A DNA stretch of 48,905 bases from Thermoleophilaceae bacterium (GTDB taxonomy: Bacteria > Actinomycetota > Thermoleophilia > Solirubrobacterales > Thermoleophilaceae), in assembly GCA_025928345.1 (NCBI GenBank), contig JAICJR010000003.1, positions 1 to 48,905 on the forward strand. The letters run 5' to 3'. This document shows positions 8,282 to 15,767 of this stretch, piece by piece. Each line of letters opens with the position of its first letter. Positions within the stretch are counted from its first letter, which is position 1. The notes below the pieces were generated by a model. It was given only the letters and a program-made list of their open reading frames with translations. It was not told the origin of the DNA and made no database searches. The position numbers and the translations under genes are program-made.

Positions 8282-9225
8282 CTTCCGAGGCGCATCCGCC
8301 GCTCGGCCGCGCGAAGAATCGACTGCCGCTTCTTCCCCGCGCTCTCATACAGATTCACCACGGCCACGACCTCGTCGCTCGCGTCCGCCAGCCGCTGCGT
8401 GATCTCAGCTGCCCGCATGCGGTCATAGTCCTCCCACGGCTCATCGATCGCAATTTCAGCGCCGGCCTCGTCGGCCGGGCCGAACTCCGCAACGAGCTCC
8501 GGCTCCTCGGACACGTGCTCGGGCTCCGGCGGCTCCGGGGCCGGAGCTGGGGTCGGAGGTCGGAGGTCGGGGGTCGGAGGGGGAGGCTGGGGCGCCGGCG
8601 GCGGTGGAGCGCCGTTCGTGGCCTGTGGCCTTTGGCCTGTGGCCCTTGGCTTCTTCTCCGCTCTCCCGCCTCCGGCCTCCGGCCTCCGGCCGGCAAGCCG
8701 GTCGCTCACTTCCACCACCGCCTCGCGCAGATATTCGGCCATCCTCTCCTCATCCGCCCGAATCTCGCGGGCCAGGCTGGCTGTTTCCTCGTCGCCCTCG
8801 GCTTCGGCCAGACGCTCGATCGCGATGTAGGTGGCCACCTCGAGGGCTTCGCTTGCCGACTCGGCGCGCACGTTGCGGAGCACGCGGTCGGCGGCGGGGG
8901 ACTCGGCGCCGCGCAGGAGGGTGAGTGGCAGGCCGACCACGGACAGCATCACGCGAGTGGCGCCGCGCGCGATCCCGAGGCTGTAGCCCACGGGCGCCGA
9001 GATGAGCGAGAACGCCATGCGCAGCGGATCGGCGCCGTCCTGCTCGAGCTCCGCGATGCGCGCGGCGAGCCTGCGGCCGTGCTCGCGCGTCTCCTCGAGG
9101 TGCTCCTCGATCCGGGCCCGGTGCTCACCGGGCGGCGTGGCGGCGATGTGCGCCTGGAGCGTCTGCGTGAGGCCGGCTTCGATCGCGCGTGCCTCACGGA
9201 GGTACTGGACGAGCAGGTCGCTCAT
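8278..9225 (-). CDS. Ferritin-like (DUF892-type) protein with repeat-encoded Pro-rich linker
   Basis: 315 aa from the ATG at 9225, which has GGAAGGA six nt upstream; the ATG at 9231 would touch that site. Residues 1-150 are helical and resemble DUF892/YciE-F ferritin-like proteins (LLVQYLREARAIEAGL, EEHLEETREHGRRLAARI). Next comes a roughly 80-residue Pro/Ala linker, then an acidic C-terminal helical segment (RLADASDEVVAVVNLYESAGKK). The linker is encoded by three blocks of 7-bp tandem repeats (8551-8689), read on the opposite strand, so its sequence is probably a by-product of repeat insertion. Function of the family is unclear; stress roles are reported for YciF. Confidence 0.7.
   Translation of the reverse strand: MSDLLVQYLREARAIEAGLTQTLQAHIAATPPGEHRARIEEHLEETREHGRRLAARIAELEQDGADPLRMAFSLISAPVGYSLGIARGATRVMLSVVGLPLTLLRGAESPAADRVLRNVRAESASEALEVATYIAIERLAEAEGDEETASLAREIRADEERMAEYLREAVVEVSDRLAGRRPEAGGGRAEKKPRATGQRPQATNGAPPPPAPQPPPPTPDLRPPTPAPAPEPPEPEHVSEEPELVAEFGPADEAGAEIAIDEPWEDYDRMRAAEITQRLADASDEVVAVVNLYESAGKKRQSILRAAERRMRLGS
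8551..8689. repeat. Three 7-bp tandem repeat blocks forming facing arms, inside a CDS
   Basis: Plus strand: GGTCGGA-type heptamers x4 at 8551-8578, GGCCTGT-type heptamers x4 at 8620-8647, and CCTCCGG x3 at 8669-8689. The first and third blocks can pair along about 23 nt if G-U pairs are allowed, the middle block lying in the loop. The same two outer heptamers recur at 48807-48857. Confidence 0.85.
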
Positions 9226-9322
9226 CGGCATTCCTTCCGTGACGGGAATTCGTCGGTCATCCTGGCTTGCCCGGTGAAACAGCGGGTTTAACCTGGGATG
9301 ACCTGGCTACCCTTGTCGTTCA

Positions 9323-9631
9323 GTGGGATTGATCGCCTTTCTCATATGGCTTGCTGTCACCGGACTGGTGATCGGTGCGTTCGCCCGCCTGGCGCTCCCG
9401 GGCCCGGACCCGATGGGCATCGGGCAGACGATCCTCGTGGGGCTCGCGGGCTCGTTCATCGGCGGGATCATCATGTCGCTCCTCACGGGGCGGAATGCGT
9501 GGAGCTTCCTGGTGGCCGTGGCAGTGTCGACCGGCATCGTCTACCTGATCCGCCGCTCGCGCGGCGGTTCGCTGTTCAACCCTGGCACCTACCAGGGCCG
9601 GCCCATCGGCAGGCCGCGACGCCGCTTCTAG
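9323..9631 (+). CDS. GlsB/YeaQ/YmgE (transglycosylase-associated) small membrane protein
   Basis: 102 aa from a GTG. Three hydrophobic segments are present: about 4-24, 34-54 and 60-75. The pattern LIAFLIWLAVTGLVIGAFARLALPGPDPMG and ILVGLAGSFIGGII is typical of the YmgE/transglycosylase-associated family, small inner-membrane proteins linked to stress responses in other bacteria; the mechanism is unknown. The C-terminus is basic (RPIGRPRRRF), likely cytosolic. TACCCT lies 9 nt before the start, a candidate -10 for a leaderless message. Stops overlap with the peroxiredoxin-like gene in CTAG. Confidence 0.88.
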   Translation: MGLIAFLIWLAVTGLVIGAFARLALPGPDPMGIGQTILVGLAGSFIGGIIMSLLTGRNAWSFLVAVAVSTGIVYLIRRSRGGSLFNPGTYQGRPIGRPRRRF

Positions 9632-10248
9632 CTACCTGAGTTCAGATGCGGCCGGATCGCTCGCGCGGCGGCGAGCACCTCCTGCGCGCGCGGGTTGTCG
9701 CCGGACTGCTCCGACAGGTACGCGTAGCGCACCGAGCCGTCCGGAGCGATCACGAGCGCGCCGCCGAGCTGTGCCGCGTGCGTCCTGATCATCCCCTGGT
9801 TCACCGCGATGCTGCCCTGCCTGAGCCGCGACCCGATCGTCGCCACCAGCCCACGCCAGATCTGCATCGGACCGATCACCTCGTTGAGAGTCGCCACCTT
9901 CGCGCCCGCGAGCTCGTAGACCTTGCGGTCAGGGTCTAGGAGCAGTCTGAGGTCGACGTTCTGCTTCCTCAGGAACTCGCGCGCGTGGTCGGGCGGGCCG
10001 AACCCGATCATCGCCAGCTCGACGTCCGCCTCCGCGAACTCGTGCCGGTGGTTGTGGATGTCCACCGCCAGCTGGCGGCAGAAGACGCAGCCGAAGTGGC
10101 GGAGGAAGACGAGCACAGCCGGCCTCTCCGCCCACAGATCCCCGAGACGAACGGCGTTGCCGTCCGGGTCGTTCAGGACGACGTCCTCGAGCACGCTCGC
10201 GTCGCTGGGCGGGCGCGTCTGCTGGCGAACGGGGACAGCGTCGAGCAT
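9628..10248 (-). CDS. AhpC/TSA-type peroxiredoxin-like protein
   Basis: 206 aa from the ATG at 10248. The longer track start (10308) would run into the divergent gene, while TAGTCT sits exactly 8 nt upstream of the chosen ATG. A thioredoxin-fold domain is visible: PAVLVFLRHFGCVFCRQLA gives the N-terminal CxxC at the redox position, and LLLDPDRKVYELAGA is the usual peroxiredoxin-like2 segment. Such proteins reduce peroxides or disulfides in the cytosol; the exact substrate is unknown. Convergent stop overlap with the small membrane protein gene. Confidence 0.85.
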   Translation of the reverse strand: MLDAVPVRQQTRPPSDASVLEDVVLNDPDGNAVRLGDLWAERPAVLVFLRHFGCVFCRQLAVDIHNHRHEFAEADVELAMIGFGPPDHAREFLRKQNVDLRLLLDPDRKVYELAGAKVATLNEVIGPMQIWRGLVATIGSRLRQGSIAVNQGMIRTHAAQLGGALVIAPDGSVRYAYLSEQSGDNPRAQEVLAAARAIRPHLNSGS

Positions 10249-10256
10249 CGGCGTGG

Positions 10257-10262
10257 AGACTA
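10257..10262 (-). promoter_or_regulatory. Candidate -10 (TAGTCT) for leaderless peroxiredoxin-like gene
   Basis: TAGTCT on the minus strand, followed by exactly 8 nt and then ATG at 10248. Spacing fits transcription starting at the start codon. No Shine-Dalgarno is visible. Confidence 0.5.
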
Positions 10263-10293
10263 ATGCCCCAGTGGTACGCTCGCGCCGACGGCC

Positions 10294-10707
10294 ATGGAGA
10301 GCGCTCACGCTACCCAGCGGAACGGTGAGGCAGGCGCTGCAGGCTCACGGACGGGGGACCTGGAGGCGCTGCTGGCCGCCACCGAGCAGGCCGCTGAGGA
10401 CCTCAAGAGCCGTGCCCGCGAGGAGGTGGACGCCGCTCTCGCCGACCTCACCACGCTCGTGGCCGAGCTGCGCGACGCGGCCGATCGGCTCGAGGAGCGC
10501 CTCGCCGGAATCCGGACGAGCGCCGGGGTCGCCGCTCCCGCCCCGGCGGAACCCGACCACATGCGACGTGCCCGTCTCGTGGCCGTGAACATGGCCGCAA
10601 ACGGCGCCACGCGTGCCGAGACCGCCCGCTATCTCGGCGAGCGACTTGGGATCCGGGACCGCGAGGCGCTGCTCGACTCGGTCTACGAGTCCCTCGGCGG
10701 CGCGTAG
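10294..10707 (+). CDS. Hypothetical coiled-coil protein with C-terminal helical domain
   Basis: 137 aa. Residues 20-75 have heptad character (LEALLAATEQAAEDLKSRAREEVDAALADL), indicating a coiled coil; an Ala/Pro linker follows; residues 90-137 (RRARLVAVNMAANGATRAETARYLGERLG) resemble a short helix-turn-helix-like element seen at the end of several actinobacterial coiled-coil proteins. No family name is claimed. It is divergent from the peroxiredoxin-like gene (45-nt spacer) and followed 42 nt later by the ion-channel gene. Confidence 0.7.
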   Translation: MESAHATQRNGEAGAAGSRTGDLEALLAATEQAAEDLKSRAREEVDAALADLTTLVAELRDAADRLEERLAGIRTSAGVAAPAPAEPDHMRRARLVAVNMAANGATRAETARYLGERLGIRDREALLDSVYESLGGA

Positions 10708-10735
10708 GACGCGTCGATCCTTCCGCGCGCGTGGT

Positions 10736-10741
10736 TACTCT
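10736..10741 (+). promoter_or_regulatory. Candidate -10 (TACTCT) for leaderless channel gene
   Basis: TACTCT followed by exactly 8 nt of alternating C and G and then the ATG at 10750. No Shine-Dalgarno is present. Confidence 0.5.
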
Positions 10742-10749
10742 CGCGCGCG

Positions 10750-11145
10750 ATGCCTGTTCACGCGCCGCTGCGCCGTCTCGGCCGCGAGGTGCAGAGGGTG
10801 GCCGGCGCGGACACGGCCAGCCACCTGCACCTGCGCGAGCGCCTCGTGTCCGTGTTCACGGCGTCGGTCGTCATCGACCTGTTCGCGGCGGTGGCCATCT
10901 ACTTCCTCGAGCGCGGCAGGACGGCAACCGGCATCCACACATTCGGCGACGCGCTCTTCTGGACTAGCACGCAGCTGCTCACCGTCTCCTCGCAGATGCC
11001 GAACCCGGTCACCACGGGCGGCAAGATCATCGACATCTTCCTCGAGTTCTGGGCGATCACCGCCGTCACCGCCGCGGCCGGCTCCTTCGCCGCCTTCTTC
11101 CACAGGCGCGGGATGGAGCGCGACCCGCTCGACACCACCTACTAG
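10750..11145 (+). CDS. Two-TM ion-channel-like protein with non-canonical selectivity filter
   Basis: 131 aa. TM1 spans about residues 33-53, a pore helix is at FGDALFWTSTQLL (65-77), and TM2 is at about 92-117. The layout aligns residue for residue with the Ion_trans_2 potassium-channel pore (xDALYWAxxTxTTVGYGDxxPxTxxGR), but the TVGYGD filter is TVSSQM, while the downstream Pro and Gly-Lys are kept (PNPVTTGGK). It is therefore a channel-fold protein unlikely to be K+-selective in the usual way. There is no cytosolic RCK or cyclic-nucleotide domain. Its stop overlaps the convergent GNAT gene in CTAG. Confidence 0.75.
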   Translation: MPVHAPLRRLGREVQRVAGADTASHLHLRERLVSVFTASVVIDLFAAVAIYFLERGRTATGIHTFGDALFWTSTQLLTVSSQMPNPVTTGGKIIDIFLEFWAITAVTAAAGSFAAFFHRRGMERDPLDTTY

Positions 11146-11882
11146 ACCCGCGGTGGCCTTCTCTCCCACATGTGAACCGCCCCTATGTCCCGATACCCGA
11201 GCCGCAGGTAGATCGGTCGCCCGCGCCGCGTTGCCTGCAGCGAGCTCGTCGTGCAGCCGCGTCCACGAGCCTCAACCAGCGCATGAATCATCAGCGCAGT
11301 GGCGAGCCCGCGCCCGCGCGCTTCGGGCAGGGTCGCGACGAGGTAGATGCCACATTCGCCGTCCTCCTCATAGCTGAGGACTGTGCACGCCGGCACGCCG
11401 TCCGCACGCGCGAGGTAGAGATGCACTGGCTCGGGAGGCAGCCGCTTGAACGCCCGCTCGAAGTCGCCGGGGAAGTCATAGGCGGTGTCGTTCAGGCGCG
11501 CCGCCGCCACCATGTCCGGCTCCATCAGGTCATGCCCCGCGCCGCCCGCCGCCGGCACCTCCAGCTCAGCCAGGTCGAGCGTCATCGCCGCCGGCCGCGC
11601 GTCCAGCTGGTGGCCTGCCCGCTCGAGCAGCTCCGCGGCTTCGGTGTCGTGTTCCGGCACCCACACGGTCCACGCCCGCACGCCGCTGCGCCCGTATTCC
11701 TCGGCCAGCGGCTCAAGCGCCTGGCCGAGCGCGGCAGCGTCCGAGTACACCACGCAGTTCACCACCGAGCGATCCGGACAGTCCGGCACCACCGCCGCCG
11801 TCACGCCGTCCAGCTCCAACACGTGCCCGCCGGAGCCGTAACGGGCGAGCGAGGAGAACACGCCCGCCATGTTGGCGAGCAT
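11142..11882 (-). CDS. GNAT family N-acetyltransferase
   Basis: 246 aa. The C-terminal half contains the acetyl-CoA-binding motif A, VATLPEARGRGLATALMIHA (R/Q-x-x-G-x-G/A loop), followed by SSLQATRRGRPIYLRLGYRDIG, the usual beta6-beta7 ending. The N-terminal half resembles a second, degenerate GNAT-like module. The acceptor substrate is unknown. It begins 22 nt after the DUF4389 gene stop, same strand, and may be the third gene of a dipZ-DUF4389-GNAT unit. ATG at 11882 or 11870 are both possible. Confidence 0.85.
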   Translation of the reverse strand: MLANMAGVFSSLARYGSGGHVLELDGVTAAVVPDCPDRSVVNCVVYSDAAALGQALEPLAEEYGRSGVRAWTVWVPEHDTEAAELLERAGHQLDARPAAMTLDLAELEVPAAGGAGHDLMEPDMVAAARLNDTAYDFPGDFERAFKRLPPEPVHLYLARADGVPACTVLSYEEDGECGIYLVATLPEARGRGLATALMIHALVEARGRGCTTSSLQATRRGRPIYLRLGYRDIGAVHMWERRPPRV

Positions 11883-11904
11883 TCGCGGCCAGGCGGACGT
11901 CAGC

Positions 11905-12489
11905 TCAGTCCCACACGAAGGGCGGATACCGCGTGGTCATGAACGCGGCGTAGGCGTAGCCGCGCGTGAGCCAGCGCTGCGACACCAGCACGATGTCGAA
12001 CATCCCGCGGGGGAACTTCCTCGTGAAGAGGATCGCGAAGAACGAGAAGAACACGAGAATCTCGGCGATGTAGTTGAGGATCCCGGCCACGAACAGGTAA
12101 GGGATCGCGAGGAGCCACGCCACGAGCGGCCGCCAGCGCTCCACGCCCGCCTCCGGGAAGTCGACCTCGAGCGCCACCGGATAGCTCGGATCGGGCTCGA
12201 ACCTGAAGGGCGGGTACGGGTCCACCATCAGGTAGACGTACGCGAACACGCGCGCATGCCAGCGCATCACGCCCTCGAGGAAGTGGAACAGCGAGGGCGG
12301 GTAGCGCCCCGTGACGATCACCATGAAGAACGCCGCGATCACCACGAACCAGGCGGCGAAGTACAGGATCGTGAGCAGGATGTAGTGCGGCACCGCGAGT
12401 AGCCACTTGACGAGCGGCAGAAAGCGATTGAGCGGCTCCTGGTATTCGATCTCTAGACGCGCCGGATAGCTCTGAGCCTCGGCCTCCAC
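11905..12489 (-). CDS. DUF4389 membrane protein (two tandem modules)
   Basis: About 194 aa from a GTG at 12489; the track start at 12525 is a weak TTG. Two copies of the DUF4389 pattern are visible: YPARLEIEYQEPLNRFLPLV followed by KWLLAVPHYILL, then YPVALEVDFPEAGVERWRPLV followed by AWLLAIPYLFV. Each is followed by a hydrophobic segment, giving about four TM helices, and each ends with a R-Y-P-P-F type motif. Function is unknown. It starts 42 nt after dipZ on the same strand. TATAAA 6 nt before the GTG could be a -10 for an internal leaderless promoter. Confidence 0.8.
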   Translation of the reverse strand: MEAEAQSYPARLEIEYQEPLNRFLPLVKWLLAVPHYILLTILYFAAWFVVIAAFFMVIVTGRYPPSLFHFLEGVMRWHARVFAYVYLMVDPYPPFRFEPDPSYPVALEVDFPEAGVERWRPLVAWLLAIPYLFVAGILNYIAEILVFFSFFAILFTRKFPRGMFDIVLVSQRWLTRGYAYAAFMTTRYPPFVWD

Positions 12490-12531
12490 CCCGTCTTTAT
12501 ATCCGCGCCGGCGGCCGAAAGGCAACCGCGC

Positions 12532-14280
12532 TCAGCCGAACGTGAACGAGTAGGCGGACAGGCCGTTCTGCATGCGCAGGGTCAGGAAGCCGCCGCCGGG
12601 CCCTGAGAGGTTCACGACGTTGTAGAGCCGCTGGCGGTTCACGTCGACCACGCCGGCGTGCACGTCGGTACCCGCCGCGTCCGGGGGGATCGGCTTGCCG
12701 TTCAGCAGCACCTGCACCAGCCCGCTGCGCCCGCTTGGAGGCCCGAGCACCACGTAGACGCGCTGCGCCTGGAAATCGAGGCTGAGCGACGCCGAGCGAA
12801 CCGCGGTGCCGGACTCCTTCGCCTCGTTCCACACGCCGCCGTAGGCGAACTGATTCAGCCCGAGGCCGTTTGGCGGCGGGCCGTAGTCGTGGACGCCCTT
12901 CACGGGGCCGTTCGTGTAGCCGTCGGCGCGCGCGGTTCCCACGTAGGTCTCCGGGGTCGCCAGCCGCGGCGGCTTGATCGCATGGACCTTCGCGAGGCCG
13001 GTCGCCAGGCGCTTGTCGCCGCGCTCGGCGAGCAGCGTTCGGATCGCGCGCTCGTCCTTCGCGTAGTCGCCCTCGCCGAAGTGGGTGTAGCGCACGCGCC
13101 CGCGCGCGTCGATCAGGTACTCGGCCGGCCAGTACTGGTTCCCCCAGGCCGTCCAGGTGCCGTAGTTGTTGTCCTGCACCACGGGGTAGCGAATGCCGTC
13201 GGTGGCGATCGCGTGCTTCACGTTGCCGGTGTCGCGCTCGAACGGGAACTCCGGCGTGTGCACGCCGACGATCGTGAGGCCGGCCTTGCGGTAGCGGGCG
13301 TCCCAGGCCTTGAGATAGGGGAAGGTGCGGATGCAGTTGATGCAGGTGTAGGTCCAGAAGTCGACCAGCACCACCCGGCCGCGCAGGCTGGCGAGCGTGA
13401 GACGCTTGCCGCCCGTGTTGAGCCACGGCCCCGGGCTCGCGAAGTCCGGCGCGTTGCCGAGCACCGGCAGGCCGTCCGCCGGACGCTTGCCGGCCGGGCC
13501 ATGCGCGACCGGCCTCGTGCTGTCGAAGCGCGGCTTGCCGCGCAGGCCCGCGAGGCGTGACTGCACCGGATGCGAGGTCTCGAGCGAGTTCGCCGGGTCG
13601 ATCAGCGCCGTGGGGAGGTGCTGAGCGAGCGCGTTCTCGAGCTTCACGTCGACCATCGTCGCCATCGCCACCGCCGTGAGCACCATCACCACGCCCATCG
13701 CCCGCTGAAGCCCGAGGCCGCGGCCGGCGGCCCTGATCCGGTCGGCCACCTTGCGCCCGCCCAGCGCCAGCACGAGGAGCACGATTGCCGAGCCGGCGGC
13801 GTACGCGAGCGCGATCGTGACGAGACGAGCCGAGGTCCCCTGGGTGGCGGACACCGAGATCACCGCGGCGAGGATCGGCCCCGCGCACGGCGTGTAGGCG
13901 AAGCCGAGCGCGCCGCCCACGCCCACGCCGCTCCAGAAGCCGTCGCCCCGCGTGCGCGGGCCGAACCGCGATAACCGCGACAGCGGCGCCTCGATGCGCG
14001 CCGCCACGCCGGGCAGAAGGAGCGAGATCCCGAAGCCGATCAGCACGACCTCCGCAAGCACGCGCACGCCGTTGCCCGCCACCCCCACGCCCTTCACGAG
14101 CGACGCGAGCGCCACCACCGCAATCGTGAAGGTGAGCGCGAGCCCGAGCACGATGCCGAGCGGCCGCCGCCGGCCTCCGACCGCACTCGCCGACAGGAGC
14201 GCGGGCAAAACGGGCAGGACACACGGCGTGACCGCCGTGGCCGCCCCGGCCACCACCGCGAACAGAATCAGCAGCAGCAT
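12532..14280 (-). CDS. dipZ: DipZ-type fusion: CcdA membrane domain + TlpA-like thioredoxin + C-terminal beta domain
   Basis: 582 aa. Residues 1-210 form the six-TM CcdA/DsbD electron-transport domain with the conserved Cys pair in AVTPCVLPVLP (Cys20) and YTPCAGPIL (Cys132). Residues about 270-420 are an extracytoplasmic TlpA/ResA-like thioredoxin domain with active site WTYTCINCIRTFP (Cys313, Cys316). The last 140 residues form the beta-rich domain seen in mycobacterial DipZ. The protein should pass reducing equivalents from cytosolic thioredoxin to extracytoplasmic substrates such as cytochrome c apoprotein thiols. Slightly shorter than M. tuberculosis DipZ. Confidence 0.9.
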   Translation of the reverse strand: MLLLILFAVVAGAATAVTPCVLPVLPALLSASAVGGRRRPLGIVLGLALTFTIAVVALASLVKGVGVAGNGVRVLAEVVLIGFGISLLLPGVAARIEAPLSRLSRFGPRTRGDGFWSGVGVGGALGFAYTPCAGPILAAVISVSATQGTSARLVTIALAYAAGSAIVLLVLALGGRKVADRIRAAGRGLGLQRAMGVVMVLTAVAMATMVDVKLENALAQHLPTALIDPANSLETSHPVQSRLAGLRGKPRFDSTRPVAHGPAGKRPADGLPVLGNAPDFASPGPWLNTGGKRLTLASLRGRVVLVDFWTYTCINCIRTFPYLKAWDARYRKAGLTIVGVHTPEFPFERDTGNVKHAIATDGIRYPVVQDNNYGTWTAWGNQYWPAEYLIDARGRVRYTHFGEGDYAKDERAIRTLLAERGDKRLATGLAKVHAIKPPRLATPETYVGTARADGYTNGPVKGVHDYGPPPNGLGLNQFAYGGVWNEAKESGTAVRSASLSLDFQAQRVYVVLGPPSGRSGLVQVLLNGKPIPPDAAGTDVHAGVVDVNRQRLYNVVNLSGPGGGFLTLRMQNGLSAYSFTFG

Positions 14281-14373
14281 CGTCGGCTGTGCACTATCGC
14301 GGCGTCACATTAGACGCGCATTAAGGAGTCGACGGGCGTAGGCTGGAATCCAGGACTCGAATAAGGAGGATCA

Positions 14374-15015
14374 ATGCCTGGCCAGCCGTTCTCCTGGGAA
14401 GGTCTCGACAAGTTCAAGCGCGACGGTCGCTTCATCGCGCACTACCCGCCGAACGTGAAGACGTTCTACTCGCCGGACGACGACGTCCACGGGCTGCTCC
14501 AGACCCTGCTCGCGAGCGCCGAGCAGTCGATCGTCCTCAACATGTTCGGCTACGACGACACCGACCTCGACGCGATCATCAAGTCCAAGCTGAAGGACGA
14601 GCACGTATTCGTGCAGATGAGCCTGGACCGCAGCCAGTCGAAGAGCGGGAAGACCGAGCGCCAGATCCTCGCCGCTTGGGACAACGATTACTTCGGAAAC
14701 TCGATCGCGATCGGCACGAGCTCGAAGCACGCGATCTCGCACCTGAAGATGGTGATCGTGGACGGCATCTACACCGTGAAGGGCAGCACCAACTGGTCGC
14801 TCAGCGGCGAGCAGAAGCAGGACAACGAGCTCACCGTCTGCAACAGCGCGGTGGTGGCGGCCGAGGCGCGCGCCGTTCTCGACCGCAACCACGACTTCAT
14901 GCTGAAGCAGATGGCGGCCGAGGCAGCCGCGGCCGGGGACGGCAAGGCGCCGAAGACCGCGGGCAAGCGCTTCATGCGCGCCGCCGAGGCGGGCGGCCAG
15001 AGGCGGGCCGTCTAG
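14374..15015 (+). CDS. Phospholipase D-like (single HKD) nuclease-type protein
   Basis: 213 aa with a strong Shine-Dalgarno (AAGGAGG) before the ATG. One HKD motif is present, HLKMVIVDGIYTVKGSTNWS (H-x-K-x4-D then GSxN), as in Nuc/PLDc_2 enzymes, which act as dimers to cleave phosphodiesters. The preceding SAEQSIVLNMFGYDD strand-helix fits the fold. No signal peptide. The C-terminal 40 residues are Ala/Lys/Arg-rich and likely disordered, possibly binding nucleic acid. The arsC-like gene starts 11 nt later. Confidence 0.87.
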   Translation: MPGQPFSWEGLDKFKRDGRFIAHYPPNVKTFYSPDDDVHGLLQTLLASAEQSIVLNMFGYDDTDLDAIIKSKLKDEHVFVQMSLDRSQSKSGKTERQILAAWDNDYFGNSIAIGTSSKHAISHLKMVIVDGIYTVKGSTNWSLSGEQKQDNELTVCNSAVVAAEARAVLDRNHDFMLKQMAAEAAAAGDGKAPKTAGKRFMRAAEAGGQRRAV

Positions 15016-15018
15016 ATT
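15013..15018 (+). promoter_or_regulatory. Candidate -10 (TAGATT) for leaderless arsC-like gene
   Basis: TAGATT, which includes the stop codon of the PLD gene, is followed by exactly 8 nt and then GTG at 15027. No Shine-Dalgarno is present. Confidence 0.5.
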
Positions 15019-15026
15019 TCCGTGCA

Positions 15027-15380
15027 GTGCCCGAGCTGACTGTTTACGAGAAGCCCACCTGCACGACCTGCCGCAACCTCGCGATGCTGCTGCAGGAGCG
15101 CGGCATCGAGTTCGAGCGCGTGAACTACCACGTCGATCCGCTGCCCGAGGAGAAGATCCGCGACCTGCTGCGCAAGGCAGGCGTCGGCCCGCACGAGGTG
15201 CTCCGCAAGAAGGAGCCGGTCTACAAGGAGCTAGGTCTCGATACGCGAGACGTCAGCGACGACGAACTCATCCAGCTGATGGTCGAGCATCCACAGCTGC
15301 TGCAGCGCCCGATAGTCGAACGCGGCGAGAGGGCAGTGCTCGCGCGTCCGCCTGAGCGGGTCCTCGAGATCCTCCCCTAG
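15027..15380 (+). CDS. ArsC/Spx family thioredoxin-fold reductase
   Basis: 117 aa from GTG 15027 (the track joins it to a shadow frame from 14676). The start ELTVYEKPTCTTCRNLAMLL gives the CxxC-R pattern of the ArsC/Spx/YffB family; the later LIQLMVEHPQLLQRPIVERG is the conserved P-x-L-x-x-R-P-I/V-V segment that binds the substrate anion in ArsC. It could be a glutaredoxin-coupled arsenate reductase or a Spx-like redox protein; no ars genes lie nearby, so arsenate is not assured. Confidence 0.87.
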   Translation: MPELTVYEKPTCTTCRNLAMLLQERGIEFERVNYHVDPLPEEKIRDLLRKAGVGPHEVLRKKEPVYKELGLDTRDVSDDELIQLMVEHPQLLQRPIVERGERAVLARPPERVLEILP

Positions 15381-15389
15381 AACGACAAA

Positions 15390-15409
15390 GGCCCGCCATA
15401 AGGCGGGCC
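15390..15409. terminator. Bidirectional hairpin between arsC-like and csp genes
   Basis: Perfect 8-bp stem ggcccgcc / ggcgggcc with a 4-nt loop (ataa). Read on the minus strand it is followed by TTTGTCGTT, so it fits a weak intrinsic terminator for the cold shock gene best, and may also serve arsC. Confidence 0.7.
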
Positions 15410-15431
15410 CCTGACAACGACGGCGTCCGGC

Positions 15432-15635
15432 CTAGATGGCCTGGACGTTTACCGCCTTCGGTCCCTTGTCGCCGGCCTCGGCGTCGTAGGAGACCTTCGA
15501 ACCCTCGGCGAGCGAGCGATAGCCGTCGCCGATGATTCCGGTGTGGTGGACGAAGAGGTCCTTGCCGCCGTCATCGGGCGTGATGAAGCCGAAGCCCTTC
15601 TCGTCGCTGAACCACTTGACTGTGCCGTTAGGCAT
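15432..15635 (-). CDS. csp: Cold shock protein, CspA family
   Basis: 67 aa, the usual Csp length. It carries RNP1 (KGFGFI) and RNP2 (LFVHHT) on an OB fold, starts [17 protein letters not shown] and ends [10 protein letters not shown], all canonical. It binds single-stranded RNA/DNA and melts RNA structure in the cytosol. GGAGG lies upstream of the ATG. The roughly 130-nt gap upstream is long for this window and could hold a structured 5' leader as in other csp genes; I cannot see a defined cold box. A hairpin terminator follows. Confidence 0.95.
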   Translation of the reverse strand: MPNGTVKWFSDEKGFGFITPDDGGKDLFVHHTGIIGDGYRSLAEGSKVSYDAEAGDKGPKAVNVQAI

Positions 15636-15767
15636 TCCGTGTTACCTCCACGGTTTCTGTGTGCTGCGCTACGCGGAGGTTGATCCAGCAACGCCTGCAC
15701 TGCTTTTAGCCGAGTCCAACCCGGCCCTGCTAGTCGGACGGTAGCAGTGATTCGGGCTCTGCGCGAG

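Noticed and set aside
8551-8689. CRISPR array
   Set aside because: The units are 7 bp with no spacers, and no cas genes are present.
12497-14224. 575-aa minus-strand ORF
   Set aside because: Alternative frame of dipZ; lacks the CcdA and thioredoxin motifs that the 582-aa frame has.
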